Positions 10,460 to 18,979 of a stretch of DNA of 64,000 nt are shown here, piece by piece. The stretch's first letter is position 1. Every line of letters starts with the position of its first letter. Below the pieces are notes generated by a model. The model ran no database searches. It was given only the letters and a program-made list of their open reading frames with translations, and had not been told where the DNA came from. Source of the DNA: Fidelibacterota bacterium (GTDB taxonomy: Bacteria; Fidelibacterota; Marinisomatia; SCGC-AAA003-L08; TS1B11); contig SCKJ01000001.1 of assembly GCA_004124875.1 (NCBI GenBank), positions 1 through 64,000 on the forward strand. Reading direction: 5' to 3'. The position numbers and the translations under genes were made by a program.

Positions 10460-11176
10460 TCACTTCCGGCTCCAGGTATTGTATTTCAGTATGCAGTAGA
10501 TAGTGCGGAAGCCGTCTTTCCAGTTGACTTTTTTGCCTTCCGCGTAAGTGCGGCCATAGTATGAGATGCCGACTTCGTAAATCCGTATGCCTGGCACCCG
10601 CGACATTTTCGCCGTGACCTCCGGCTCAAAACCGAAACGTTTTTCCTTAAGGTTAAGTCCCTGTAATATCTCACGGCGGAACAATTTGTAGCATGTTTCA
10701 ACATCCGTGAGGTTGAGATTGGTCATAAAATTGGAAAACAGGGTGAGCAGGCGGTTCCCTATAGAGTGCCAGAAGAACAGGATTCTGTGGGGATTGCCCC
10801 CCAGGTATCGTGAGCCGTACACCACATCAGCGTGACCATCGAGGATGGGCTGCATGAGCAGACTATATTCGTCCGGGTCATACTCCAGATCAGCGTCCTG
10901 GATGATGACTAAATCGCCCGTCGCTTCCTTGATACCCGTTTGCAGAGCGGCTCCTTTCCCACGGTTTTTCTCGTGGAAATATGCACGAATGTCTGCTTGG
11001 GGGTGCGACTGCAAGTACTCCGCAATGATTTCCCCGGAAGGGTCGCTGGAGCCATCGTCCACCAATAGGATCTCAACGGCTTGTCCATCACCGTGGTCCA
11101 ATGCCAGGATTTTATCTAAAATGGCAGCAACCGTGTCAGCCTCGTTGTATACAGGTATCACCACTGACAATTTCAT
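10460..11176 (-). CDS. Family 2 glycosyltransferase, dolichyl/polyprenyl-phosphate sugar synthase-like
   Basis: 238 residues, start at 11176 because GGAGG lies 9 nt upstream and the GT2 fold begins at once (MKLSVVIPVYNEADTV). Nucleotide-sugar signatures: LLVDDGSSD, NRGKGAALQTG and the DxD motif in IIQDADLEYDP. It lacks the C-terminal membrane helices of some relatives, as in soluble DPM1-type enzymes. It probably moves a sugar from a nucleotide donor to a lipid phosphate carrier. It is divergent from the methyltransferase gene 262 bp away, which probably belongs to the same glycan pathway. Confidence 0.85.
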   Translation of the reverse strand: MKLSVVIPVYNEADTVAAILDKILALDHGDGQAVEILLVDDGSSDPSGEIIAEYLQSHPQADIRAYFHEKNRGKGAALQTGIKEATGDLVIIQDADLEYDPDEYSLLMQPILDGHADVVYGSRYLGGNPHRILFFWHSIGNRLLTLFSNFMTNLNLTDVETCYKLFRREILQGLNLKEKRFGFEPEVTAKMSRVPGIRIYEVGISYYGRTYAEGKKVNWKDGFRTIYCILKYNTWSRK

Positions 11177-11437
11177 GCCGGTATGCCTCCATCCTTGCGT
11201 TACAGGGCCATGTCGAAAGATTAACGAGCGCCTTGCTTCGGAGTAGGCGCACCTGTGCGACAAAATTAACCCGATGCGCTCTGCGCGAGTATCACTTTTA
11301 GGATTGGCGACAGCACCCCCCAGCCATCCGCTCACTGTGGGCCACCTCTACGTCGCAGGCGTGGCATTTACCGAAACGCTCCCTTAAATTGAAGTTTCCA
11401 CTTATCCAATGATTGACATATCGGCACACTCAAAACC

Positions 11438-12070
11438 ATGAAGTACAGCGGCTACCTGGAGCTTGAAACCATGCGCCTGGCAACTTGCTACAATGCGTTC
11501 CTTTCCGGGATGATTATCAAGGCGGCTGTTTTGGATGGACCTGTTCTGAACTTTGGTGCTGGCATGGGTACTTTTGCCGATGAATTGAAGGCCCGCGCCA
11601 TAGAGTTGCATTGCCTCGAGCCGGATGAGACCCTGGCTCAGAAATTGACCGATAGTGGGCATCATGTTATCCGCGATATCGAGCATGTGGAGAAAAGCAC
11701 ATACGGTTTGATCTACAGCCTCAATGTACTGGAGCATATTGAGGAGGACGAAGCGACGCTGCAAGCGCTGCACGACTGTCTCAAACCCGACGGAACTTTA
11801 TTGCTGTATGTGCCGGCCTTTCAAATTCTCTATTCCGCGATGGACGCGAATGTAGGTCACTATAGGCGCTATGGAATGCGGCAGGTTCGAACATTGCTTG
11901 AGCGCAGCGGCTTTGATCGCATCCGCATCAGGTATGCTGACAGTCTTGGATTATTTGCCGCGCTCATTTATAAATGGTTCAGCCGGGCGGGCGGGGAACT
12001 GGCCGCCTGCAGCAGGATGAGCTCCCCTTTGAGCAGGTTGATTGATAGCAATGCAAGGCGACGGCAGTAG
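11438..12070 (+). CDS. Class I SAM-dependent methyltransferase, possibly C-terminally shortened
   Basis: 210 residues. Motif I VLNFGAGMGTFAD, the acidic post-I residue in CLEPDE, and the family-typical SLNVLEHIEEDEATLQ and GTLLLYVPAF segments mark a Rossmann-fold methyltransferase of the type found near glycosyltransferases. The sequence after SPLSRLID, where relatives usually carry another conserved stretch (..FGKNL..), changes to SNARRRQ and stops. A recent 3' frameshift or truncation is therefore likely. No strong ribosome binding site is seen before the ATG. Substrate unknown. Confidence 0.75.
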   Translation: MKYSGYLELETMRLATCYNAFLSGMIIKAAVLDGPVLNFGAGMGTFADELKARAIELHCLEPDETLAQKLTDSGHHVIRDIEHVEKSTYGLIYSLNVLEHIEEDEATLQALHDCLKPDGTLLLYVPAFQILYSAMDANVGHYRRYGMRQVRTLLERSGFDRIRIRYADSLGLFAALIYKWFSRAGGELAACSRMSSPLSRLIDSNARRRQ

Positions 12071-12163
12071 CCAATCATCACCACCAGGCCGCAGTACCGG
12101 CAATGCAGTTGAAAGCGGGCTTTAACCCTCAGGGACGCTGGGCGTCAACGGCCAGCAAGAAGC

Positions 12164-13780
12164 ATGAATAACCTTTACTGGGCAGACCCAAAACAGCGTC
12201 GGCAAGTGTTGTACTTGCTCCTTTTATTGCCGCTCATTTTTGCCTTCCTGGCCGTGTATCATGGGCAGGATAACAGTTGGGACCTGAGAAACTACCACTT
12301 CTATAACGCCTACTCAATCGACACCAACCGCCTCGATACGGACATCCAAATGGCTCAGGTGCAGGGCTACCTCAATCCCACGATCGACTTGTTGTTCTAT
12401 CATCTGATTCAGAACTTCAGTCCCCGCACAGCCACTTTTATCCTCGGTTACATCCACGGCCTCACTGCAAGCCTGGTGCTTTTGCTCAGCCTCCTTATTG
12501 TCCGACCGTTCCTGGCTCCCCACGCCAGGCTCATTGGAGCCCTGGTCATTACCGCTGCCGGTTGCTACGCCCCCACGCTTTACAGCCTCGCGGGCATTGC
12601 CTCCAACGACATTACCGCATCGCTGTTTGTGCTCGCGCCTGTTTTGCTTATTGTCCACCTGAAAAATCTGCCGGAGAAGGAGCCTGCCAACAGCCGGCTT
12701 ATGCTTGCATCTGCCGGCGTGCTGCTGGGCATGGGGGTCGGGATGAAGCTCACGCTGCTGATTTACGCCATTGCGATGATTGCGGCCCTCATGGTTACGG
12801 ATGATAGCTGGAAATCACGGGTCGAGGGCGTCATCATGGCCTCTGTGGGTCTGCTTGTGGGGCTGCTGATGACACGGGGCCACTGGATGTGGTACTTATG
12901 GCAAAATTTTCAGAGTCCCCTGTTCCCGTTTTATAACCGGATATTCGAATCACCCTTTTACCTCCTTGAAAATTTTTCGGACCTGCGATATCTGCCCAAA
13001 TCGCTTGTGGATCACTTGCTGTTTCCCTTCATCCGAGGCTTCGAAAACAGTTATACCGCCATGCAGAAAGGCAACCACGATTTTCGGTATGGCATCGTTT
13101 ACCTGCTGCTCGCTGTGTCTCTGGCGATACGCCTGATCAAATCCAGAGCCCCCAACAAGAAGGCCGAGGACGAATTACGCTGGCATAATCAAGAGCGCTT
13201 TCTGGTGGCCTTTTTCATTGCCGCGTATGCAGTATGGCAGTTAAAATTTTCGATATGGAGGTATGCCAGCCCCTTGGAACAGCTGGCGCCGCTGCTGGCC
13301 GTCATTCTGGTCAGCCGGTTGTTGGCGGCAGAAAAATTGCGCTTCGCCGTTATTTCATTCCTGTTTGTGGTGATGGCCCTCTCCATGCGGACAAAAGCTC
13401 ACGAACGTCTGCCGTTCAAGGATGCGTTCTTCCGGATTCAAGTGCCCCAGATTGAGAACCCCGAACGAGCCGTCATACTGGTTGCCGGTGGCAGGCCGTG
13501 GTCTTACCTCGCGACGGCGTTCCCCCCAGCGACCCGGTTTATCCGCATCTCCAGCAACATGATTACGCCGGGAGATACCACGCGGCTGGTGGATCGCATC
13601 AGGTCCGCAATTAACGCCCATGAGGGTCCATTTTTCCTTCTGACCCGCCGCCGGTATCTTGCCGGTCATCTTGGGGAACTACAGGCCTACGGCTTAACCT
13701 ACAGCACCAATCAGGCCATGACCATAAACTCCGAGCACGAACCCCCGGGCCTGTTTCTTCTGCCGCTTAAGCGGTACTAG
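12164..13780 (+). CDS. Polytopic membrane protein, putative GT-C-type glycosyltransferase
   Basis: 538 residues. One helix near 14-32 is followed by a periplasmic loop with HGQDNSWDLRNYHFYNAY, then about ten hydrophobic segments to ~420 and a soluble C-terminal domain. An early acidic loop after helix 1 and this topology are typical of GT-C enzymes that use lipid-linked sugars, but no decisive motif is seen. It follows the methyltransferase gene by 93 bp on the same strand. Function in glycan assembly is inferred from context. Confidence 0.6.
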   Translation: MNNLYWADPKQRRQVLYLLLLLPLIFAFLAVYHGQDNSWDLRNYHFYNAYSIDTNRLDTDIQMAQVQGYLNPTIDLLFYHLIQNFSPRTATFILGYIHGLTASLVLLLSLLIVRPFLAPHARLIGALVITAAGCYAPTLYSLAGIASNDITASLFVLAPVLLIVHLKNLPEKEPANSRLMLASAGVLLGMGVGMKLTLLIYAIAMIAALMVTDDSWKSRVEGVIMASVGLLVGLLMTRGHWMWYLWQNFQSPLFPFYNRIFESPFYLLENFSDLRYLPKSLVDHLLFPFIRGFENSYTAMQKGNHDFRYGIVYLLLAVSLAIRLIKSRAPNKKAEDELRWHNQERFLVAFFIAAYAVWQLKFSIWRYASPLEQLAPLLAVILVSRLLAAEKLRFAVISFLFVVMALSMRTKAHERLPFKDAFFRIQVPQIENPERAVILVAGGRPWSYLATAFPPATRFIRISSNMITPGDTTRLVDRIRSAINAHEGPFFLLTRRRYLAGHLGELQAYGLTYSTNQAMTINSEHEPPGLFLLPLKRY

Positions 13781-13840
13781 TGTCCCGGTTTCCGTTGCCG
13801 GAGGGTAAGGTCCTATAGCACAATAGCCAAAGAGACTATC

Positions 13841-14041
13841 ATGAAAGCATCGGTCTACATCGCCACCCATCTCTATCAGCCCTCCCATTATGACTTCCGA
13901 CTGGTCCAGCATCAACTTGGCCCGAGTATCTCCACTACATCCGTTTACGGCGTCCTAGTCAACCAAGACCTTGCTGATGCGTTGGAGCATCGGGATTTAG
14001 GGCTGGAATGCCCTTTTCCCACCCTGCATCTGTTTTCATAA
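13841..14041 (+). pseudogene. Tyrosine recombinase C-terminal remnant
   Basis: A 66-codon frame whose middle, FRLVQHQLGPSISTTSVYG followed by VLVNQDLADALE, resembles the end of phage-type integrases (VQ.LLGH.SISTT..Y.HV). The Tyr nucleophile position is kept, but the His of the GH motif is lost (GP) and the catalytic Arg regions upstream are absent. I read it as a decayed fragment, not a working gene. Confidence 0.45.
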
Positions 14042-14369
14042 CATTACCTAGGCATTGCACCACATAACCTATAATTTTGCTTCGCCTTTTATCACATAAA
14101 GAAAGTCAGGTGGCAAATATTGCCTCGATCCTGGCCTGTCGATGTCTATGAATGGAGGAACAGACAAATCCTGGACAGGCAGGAAAGGATCAAGCAAAGG
14201 ACGTTTCCGATGAGGCGTCGGCTAAACCTTTGAAACACGAAATGTCTCTCTTAGTTTTATGACTCAATTTATAGCGCCTTTACCCTGCAGTAATTTCCTG
14301 GCTGCTTTGCTGGGAGCCCGATGCGCTCTTCATATCAGTCATCCCCACCAGTAACAGACCGAAGCAATC
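14042..14369. other. AT-rich intergenic stretch
   Basis: No gene seen. Around 14130-14205 there is an imperfect inverted repeat (GATCCTGGCCTGTC against GACAGGCAGGAAAGGATC) with about 30 nt between the arms, of unknown meaning. Confidence 0.4.
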
Positions 14370-14939
14370 TTGAATAAGGTTCATGTCAAGCGAATTAAAA
14401 AGTATAAAGTTCAGCCCTTGGAGGGCAAGAATCCAAACCCCGTACTTCTGAATGGCTGTCGAGCTTTAGAATCTGCAAATATCAGTTATTGGTTGTCCGC
14501 GGGCACACTACTGGCCTTGCATAGGGATCACGATTTTATTCCGCACGATACCGATATAGATGTTGGCGTATTTGGGAATACCGACCCGATAGTCGTAATA
14601 AGTGCTATGAGTGGCATTAAATACGATCTGATCCGAGAAGTGACATATGACAACAAACCGATGCAGTTAGCTTTTATGGAGCCACAACAAAATATTATTT
14701 ATGATATTTATTTTTATCACGAGGAGGGTGACCATCTAATAAACCATAGCAAATTTGGAAAAATGGAGAAGCCACTTGCACTGTTTAGGCCGTTGGGGGA
14801 GATGAAATTTCGTGAAAACATATATAGCGCCCCCAACAATATCGAAGCATATCTTCGTATCAGGTATGGTCACGACTGGAACATGCCAAAGAAAAAAACC
14901 AAAGCTTGGAGCGCTCTGGCAGCCAACATAAAGAAGTAA
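14370..14939 (+). CDS. LicD/fukutin-like nucleotidyltransferase-fold protein
   Basis: 189 residues. The segment SYWLSAGTLLALHRDHDFIPHDTD (split: SYWLSAGTLLALHRD, then HDFIPHDTDIDVGVF) is the signature of LicD/FKTN proteins, with the DxD metal site. LicD-type enzymes move phosphocholine or related groups to glycans. The only plausible start in frame is TTG at 14370; no ATG occurs in the first 80 codons. Base composition is much more AT-rich than the flanking genes, pointing to horizontal acquisition. The start is uncertain and the gene may be 5'-shortened. Confidence 0.65.
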   Translation: MNKVHVKRIKKYKVQPLEGKNPNPVLLNGCRALESANISYWLSAGTLLALHRDHDFIPHDTDIDVGVFGNTDPIVVISAMSGIKYDLIREVTYDNKPMQLAFMEPQQNIIYDIYFYHEEGDHLINHSKFGKMEKPLALFRPLGEMKFRENIYSAPNNIEAYLRIRYGHDWNMPKKKTKAWSALAANIKK

Positions 14940-15265
14940 CAAAAAATATCCCGGCTGTGGAGCATACAATTGGGAAAATCATTTCTGAAAATATTGCTGG
15001 AATGAATAGAGCGCCTGTCTGAAAATGGACCTCACCTATCTGCATGTCGCCGCTTGGCGGAGTGAGAAGGTCAAGATACCGTCAATTGGCAACAGAACCG
15101 CTGTCGCCTGTGAGCGCGAGGCCGGGATAACCACCGCCAGCAGCGGCAGTTCCAGCAGCCGGTTTTCATGGAAAAATGTGTCTGTACCGGCACGATGGAT
15201 CACCGAAGTGTGGAAGTTCCGCACCGACGTTTCCCGGTCCATAAACCGGACTTGGCGCACAGCCG
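14940..15265. other. No supported gene
   Basis: About 325 bp between the LicD-like gene and the amidohydrolase tail. Frames on both strands are open but show no family features. It may be decayed sequence. Confidence 0.4.
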
Positions 15266-15460
15266 CTACCTTTTGTAAACGACCCCTCCCTTCATCACAA
15301 AGCTGACCCTTTCGGTGGCGGTAATATCTTTCAGGGGATTGCCCGGCACTGCCACGATGTCGGCCAGCTTGCCAGCGGAAATAGTTCCCCGGTCATCAAT
15401 ACCTAGCAGATCGGCGGCATTGACCGTAGCACTGCGTAGCGCCTCCAGTGGCGACATGCC
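15266..15460 (-). pseudogene. Amidohydrolase C-terminal fragment
   Basis: The last 64 codons of an imidazolonepropionase-like amidohydrolase: GMSPLEALRSATVNAADLLG then GTISAGKLADIVAVPGNPL and a typical tail FVMKGGVVYKR. The catalytic barrel with its His and Asp metal ligands is absent. The 5' side is joined in frame to an IS1595-type transposase fragment, so this is a relic of a rearrangement. Confidence 0.8.
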
Positions 15461-15690
15461 TTTGACACGACGCGCACCGAAGTTACTCTCATCGATTTCC
15501 ACTTCGCCGGTGAGCGGGGACTCCTGCTTGTTCGCTGAAGGCCGCAATGTGTTCTCGTATGGCCTTGAGATACCGGTTTACGGTGTTCCGGTTCAGGCCC
15601 GCCTACTCAACGATCTGGAGAGCGCTCAGATTCAACGCAAAAAGCTTGATCAATTCACGGATTTTCTTCTCATAAATTTTGGAATAAAAT
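15458..15690 (-). pseudogene. IS1595-family transposase N-terminal remnant
   Basis: Reading the minus strand gives KKIRELIKLFALNLSALQIV, a stop (TAG at 15605-15603), then AGLNRNTVNRYLKAIREHIA. After a frameshift near 15535 it continues ESPLTGEVEIDESNFGARRV. This is the zinc-less helix-turn-helix plus the first catalytic Asp-Glu region (VEIDES.FGARR) of ISXO2/IS1595 transposases. It is broken by an in-frame stop, a frameshift and loss of everything after ARRVKG, where it meets the amidohydrolase tail. Confidence 0.8.
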
Positions 15691-15834
15691 GAGTACCTGT
15701 AAATACTTGTATTGAATAAACTTAAAGCCTTTTTGGGCTCTATTCAAAGCATGACCAATCTTAAAATATACACGACACGGCCGCTTTTGATACCCTAATT
15801 AAATGGAAACCGACACAATCCTACGGAGAAACAT

Positions 15835-15945
15835 ATGACATTTCGCGCAGTTCAAATCGATCGGGTACTATTCATTTTCACGTGTGCGCCGCTCATGGCT
15901 CAGGAGAGCTCCGGTTCCATTAAGGCAGGGAGCGGATACGGTTAA
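15835..15945 (+). pseudogene. Signal-peptide stub (36 codons)
   Basis: ATG after GGAGAAACAT encodes a 36-residue peptide with a hydrophobic core (VLFIFTCAPLMAQ) and then a stop. It looks like the start of an exported protein whose body has been lost. The rest of 15691-16231 holds no gene I can support. Confidence 0.35.
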
Positions 15946-16231
15946 GATCGCTTACCTTTATAAATGTGATGTTCAGACCCAGAATGTCGTTCCGGATCGA
16001 TTCAATATGCCGGCTGCGGCCACTCCAGAGTTACCGCCTGCCAGGCATTCCATATCAGGTTTTTCTCCGCTTGGAAATCTGTCGAGTCCGCCTGTGGTAT
16101 GATCCGACTACGTTTCCAGATCGAAGATTGACCCCCTGCGGCCATCGTCAGCCACTGTCAGCGGCAGCGCATGAGTTGCCATAATGTGCTCCCCGCTCCC
16201 CGCCCAGGACCAGGTCGCCGCCGATCCCCGG

Positions 16232-16954
16232 TTAGTCGAGATACGGGGCAAACAGCTCTTCGAACTGCCCGAACTGTTGCTCCACTGATCGAGGCAACAT
16301 TTTCGCGAAAATATCAAGGATGATGATCGCGTTGGTACTGGTGTCATCCTTGGAATCAAGCCGCATCCAGTCCGACAGGTCGCGATTGATCTGTTCAATG
16401 CGCTTGTAAATGGCGATGAGGCCGTCCAGATTCCAGTCGGGATCAAGTCCCCGGACACTGCGCATGTACTGGGCGAACAGGTAGGTCGAGACGGCGCGAT
16501 ACATGGTTTCATTCACTGATGCCATGGGTAAATGGAGCCGTACCATCGGCCGCAGCTTATCAAGATCTGGACATCCACTGGTAACCATAATGATGCCGAT
16601 CATGGAACTGATGGCCTGTTGCAAGGAGGCCTCCTTGTGAGACACAAACCGGTCGCGACTCTCAATGGTGACCCGCACCTTGTCATAGGAGGCCATCCCC
16701 CTGAAACTGTGCAGGTAAGGTGAAATGTTTTCGATGACAGGGCAGGCTCTCAAGCCGCTGTCCTTTATGGGGCAATCCACACACGGGAACAGGCCTTCCT
16801 CGATGGGAATGGGGTCAAGCCCCCCCGCTTGCCGGGTAAAGGCCAGGGTCTGTGGATGGAGCTCAATTTCGAAATCGAGCACATGCTCCGTATGCAAATC
16901 AAACCTGTAGTGGTAAATGACCGGAGTCTCTTCATCTGGTTTTGATGTGTTCAT
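16232..16954 (-). CDS. DUF6901-type protein
   Basis: 240 residues, cytoplasmic by lack of a signal. An N-terminal beta-rich part ends in a Cys cluster (FPCVDCPIKDSGLRACPV), possibly a metal site. A helical C-terminal domain follows, with SSMIGIIMVTSGCPDLDKL and PMVRLHLPMASVNETMYR, which I recognise from the uncharacterised DUF6901 family of delta-proteobacteria and relatives. No function is known. It is isolated, with ~250 bp upstream before the next gene. Confidence 0.7.
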   Translation of the reverse strand: MNTSKPDEETPVIYHYRFDLHTEHVLDFEIELHPQTLAFTRQAGGLDPIPIEEGLFPCVDCPIKDSGLRACPVIENISPYLHSFRGMASYDKVRVTIESRDRFVSHKEASLQQAISSMIGIIMVTSGCPDLDKLRPMVRLHLPMASVNETMYRAVSTYLFAQYMRSVRGLDPDWNLDGLIAIYKRIEQINRDLSDWMRLDSKDDTSTNAIIILDIFAKMLPRSVEQQFGQFEELFAPYLD

Positions 16955-17289
16955 GTTCTACCTGGTTTTCCTCGCCGTTCGCTATCTGATTAATGACTTT
17001 CCGCTCAGCAATATCTTTGCGGTTGACTGGCCATCTGTCATCAATATAGTCATTGCCTTGCATTTTCCCTTTGATAGGGCGCACACGAAAATTTAAGCGT
17101 AATAACCGATATTGTGCCCCATAATCGATGCGTGCCCGACGCTGTGACCCCGCCGGGTTCCAGCCAATATCGGGCAGGTGCGGTCGTGGTTAAGCCTTCG
17201 TATATTTGAAAGGGAATCCGTTCCCCGTATCTGTTGGAACGAACCGGACTCCGGCACGACCTGTATTTGTGGAAAGGGGAGACCTTTAT

Positions 17290-17619
17290 ATGAGGCTCAG
17301 CCAGGCAAATGAATCGTCAGCGCAACCCTGTCATGATCACGTTTTTACCGGAGCCGTGCCTGTCATACTGCGGGCCTATCTCATTGCCTTTCTGGCCGTG
17401 GGCTGCACACCTCGCCCCGATCCTGTGCCCGTCTCGCAGGCCCGTTACATGGAGACACGCATATTCAATGCCGGGTATGACCTGACGATAAAGGGGGCCA
17501 TAAACACCTTACAGGACCTGCGCTACACGGTGGATGTGCTAGACAGGGAGCTGGGGCTGATTGTCGCCTCAACCCGGACGGAAGGTGAACAGGCGCGCAT
17601 GACCGGGGACCGCAAGTGA
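17290..17619 (+). CDS. Small lipoprotein, first half of a split family
   Basis: 109 residues; ATG at 17290 follows GGGGAGACCTTTAT. A hydrophobic stretch ends in FLAVGC, a usable lipobox although the n-region is long. The remainder (ARYMETRIFNAGYDLTIKGA..LQDLRYTVDVLDRELGLIVAS) matches the N-terminal half of small lipoproteins in which a change-with-time strand pattern (LQDLGF.....LGLI.A.K) is followed by an RVR..EDP..Y..FF half. That second half is encoded by the next gene, with which this one overlaps by GTGA. Confidence 0.65.
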   Translation: MRLSQANESSAQPCHDHVFTGAVPVILRAYLIAFLAVGCTPRPDPVPVSQARYMETRIFNAGYDLTIKGAINTLQDLRYTVDVLDRELGLIVASTRTEGEQARMTGDRK

Positions 17620-17993
17620 CGGAGCAGGCCTCCACCGGTAAAAAGATTCTCATCTTCGCCGTCATCGCGGCCATCATCATCGGTATCGTGGCGCTGATAA
17701 CCAGGGGCGGTGGCGACGACGATGATGACGACTCCTATCGCGACCATGATGGCGGCGGACATTGGTGGTCATATGGCGGTGGCAGGCAATACGACGGACC
17801 CGAGGTTTACGAGTACCGGCTGACCATCAATTTCCAGACAATCGATTCGACTCATACCCGGGTCAGAGTCAGCGCGGGGGCCCAAAGTGTTGGCGGCCGC
17901 TCGGTCCGGCAGGCTGGCGCGATCGAGGATCCCGTCTTCTTCGAGCGCTTCTTCTCCCGCATGGAAGAGGTTCTCCAGGATGGCGGCCTCTAG
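17616..17993 (+). CDS. Membrane-anchored partner protein with Asp tract
   Basis: 125 residues. GTG start overlaps the previous stop by 4 bp, so translation is probably coupled. One membrane helix (residues ~10-28) is followed by a Gly/Asp tract (GGGDDDDDDSYRD) and then a beta-rich domain, YRLTINFQTID..THTRVRVS..AIEDPVFFERFFSRMEEVL. That pattern is normally the second half of the lipoprotein family described for the preceding gene. The 3' end overlaps the DUF72 gene by 14 bp. Confidence 0.65.
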   Translation: MTEQASTGKKILIFAVIAAIIIGIVALITRGGGDDDDDDSYRDHDGGGHWWSYGGGRQYDGPEVYEYRLTINFQTIDSTHTRVRVSAGAQSVGGRSVRQAGAIEDPVFFERFFSRMEEVLQDGGL

Positions 17994-18933
17994 CGCGGCA
18001 GAGCCCGGCCCGGCCGTCCAACTTTCAGGCCGGGCAAGAGAGCTGGCGGCCTCATCGGGCATTTACCTGGGCGCCTCATCCTGGCGCTACGATGGGTGGC
18101 GCGGCCTGGTTTACCGCGATCATTACCCCACTAAAAAGAGCTTTCACGATCACTGTCTCACAGAGTATGCCGGTCTCTTTCCGGCCGTGGGGGTCGATGC
18201 CACCTTTTACAAATTCCCGGATGAGAAACTGTTGTCCGAACTCGACGCCCGGACCCCGGACCATTTCAAGTTCGGCTTTAAGGTCACGGAAGAAATCAGT
18301 GTGCTCAAGTGGCCCACCCACAAGCGCTACGGGCAACGGGGCGGCCGGGACAATCCCAACTTTTTGAGCAGCGAGCTGTTTACCGAGCGCTTTCTGGAGC
18401 CGGTGCAACGACTGGGCGCCAAGTTGGGACCGGTCATGCTGCAGCTGGGCACGCTGCCCAGGGAGATCATCGCCGATGGGTCGTTTCTGGAGCAGCTGGA
18501 CCGGTTCCTTGGAGCGCTTCCATCCGGCTACCAGATGAGCATAGAAATCCGCAATCGGGACCTTTTCAGGCGGCCCTATTTTGACATTCTGCGCAAGCAT
18601 GGCATCGCCCACATCCATACCTCGTGGAGCTGGATGCAGCCCCTTGCTGAGCAGCTGCAGACCGAGGCTTCGATGACGGCCGACTTTTTTGCCATGCGGC
18701 TGCTCACCCCGACTCAAGTCGCCTACCAGGATGCGGTGGAGAGGTACTATCCCTACACGGCCATTCTCAAGCCGCAGCAGCAGGTGCGCAGCGCGGTGCT
18801 GAATTTTCTCAGGGGCGCGCTACAGGGCGTGCGGACAGGTTATGTTTTTGTGAACAACCGCCTGGAAGGGTCGTCACCGCTGACCATTGAACATATTCTG
18901 GAGGAGTTGTTAGATAAAAATTCAGCGACCTGA
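17980..18933 (+). CDS. DUF72 family protein
   Basis: 317 residues. Signatures YLGASSWRYDGWRGLVY near the start, VDATFYKFP, FKFGFKV, then MSIEIRNRDLF and TGYVFVNNRLEGSSPLTIE place it in DUF72, a TIM-barrel family of unknown enzymatic activity. The start at 17980 is chosen because it leaves a short N-terminus; the frame is open further upstream but there it shadows the previous gene. Overlaps the upstream gene by 14 bp, so probably in the same operon. Confidence 0.82.
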   Translation: MAASSAAEPGPAVQLSGRARELAASSGIYLGASSWRYDGWRGLVYRDHYPTKKSFHDHCLTEYAGLFPAVGVDATFYKFPDEKLLSELDARTPDHFKFGFKVTEEISVLKWPTHKRYGQRGGRDNPNFLSSELFTERFLEPVQRLGAKLGPVMLQLGTLPREIIADGSFLEQLDRFLGALPSGYQMSIEIRNRDLFRRPYFDILRKHGIAHIHTSWSWMQPLAEQLQTEASMTADFFAMRLLTPTQVAYQDAVERYYPYTAILKPQQQVRSAVLNFLRGALQGVRTGYVFVNNRLEGSSPLTIEHILEELLDKNSAT

Positions 18934-18979
18934 TCGCCGGATAATGCCGGCACATCGGCGGAATTGGGCGGGATCGCGT

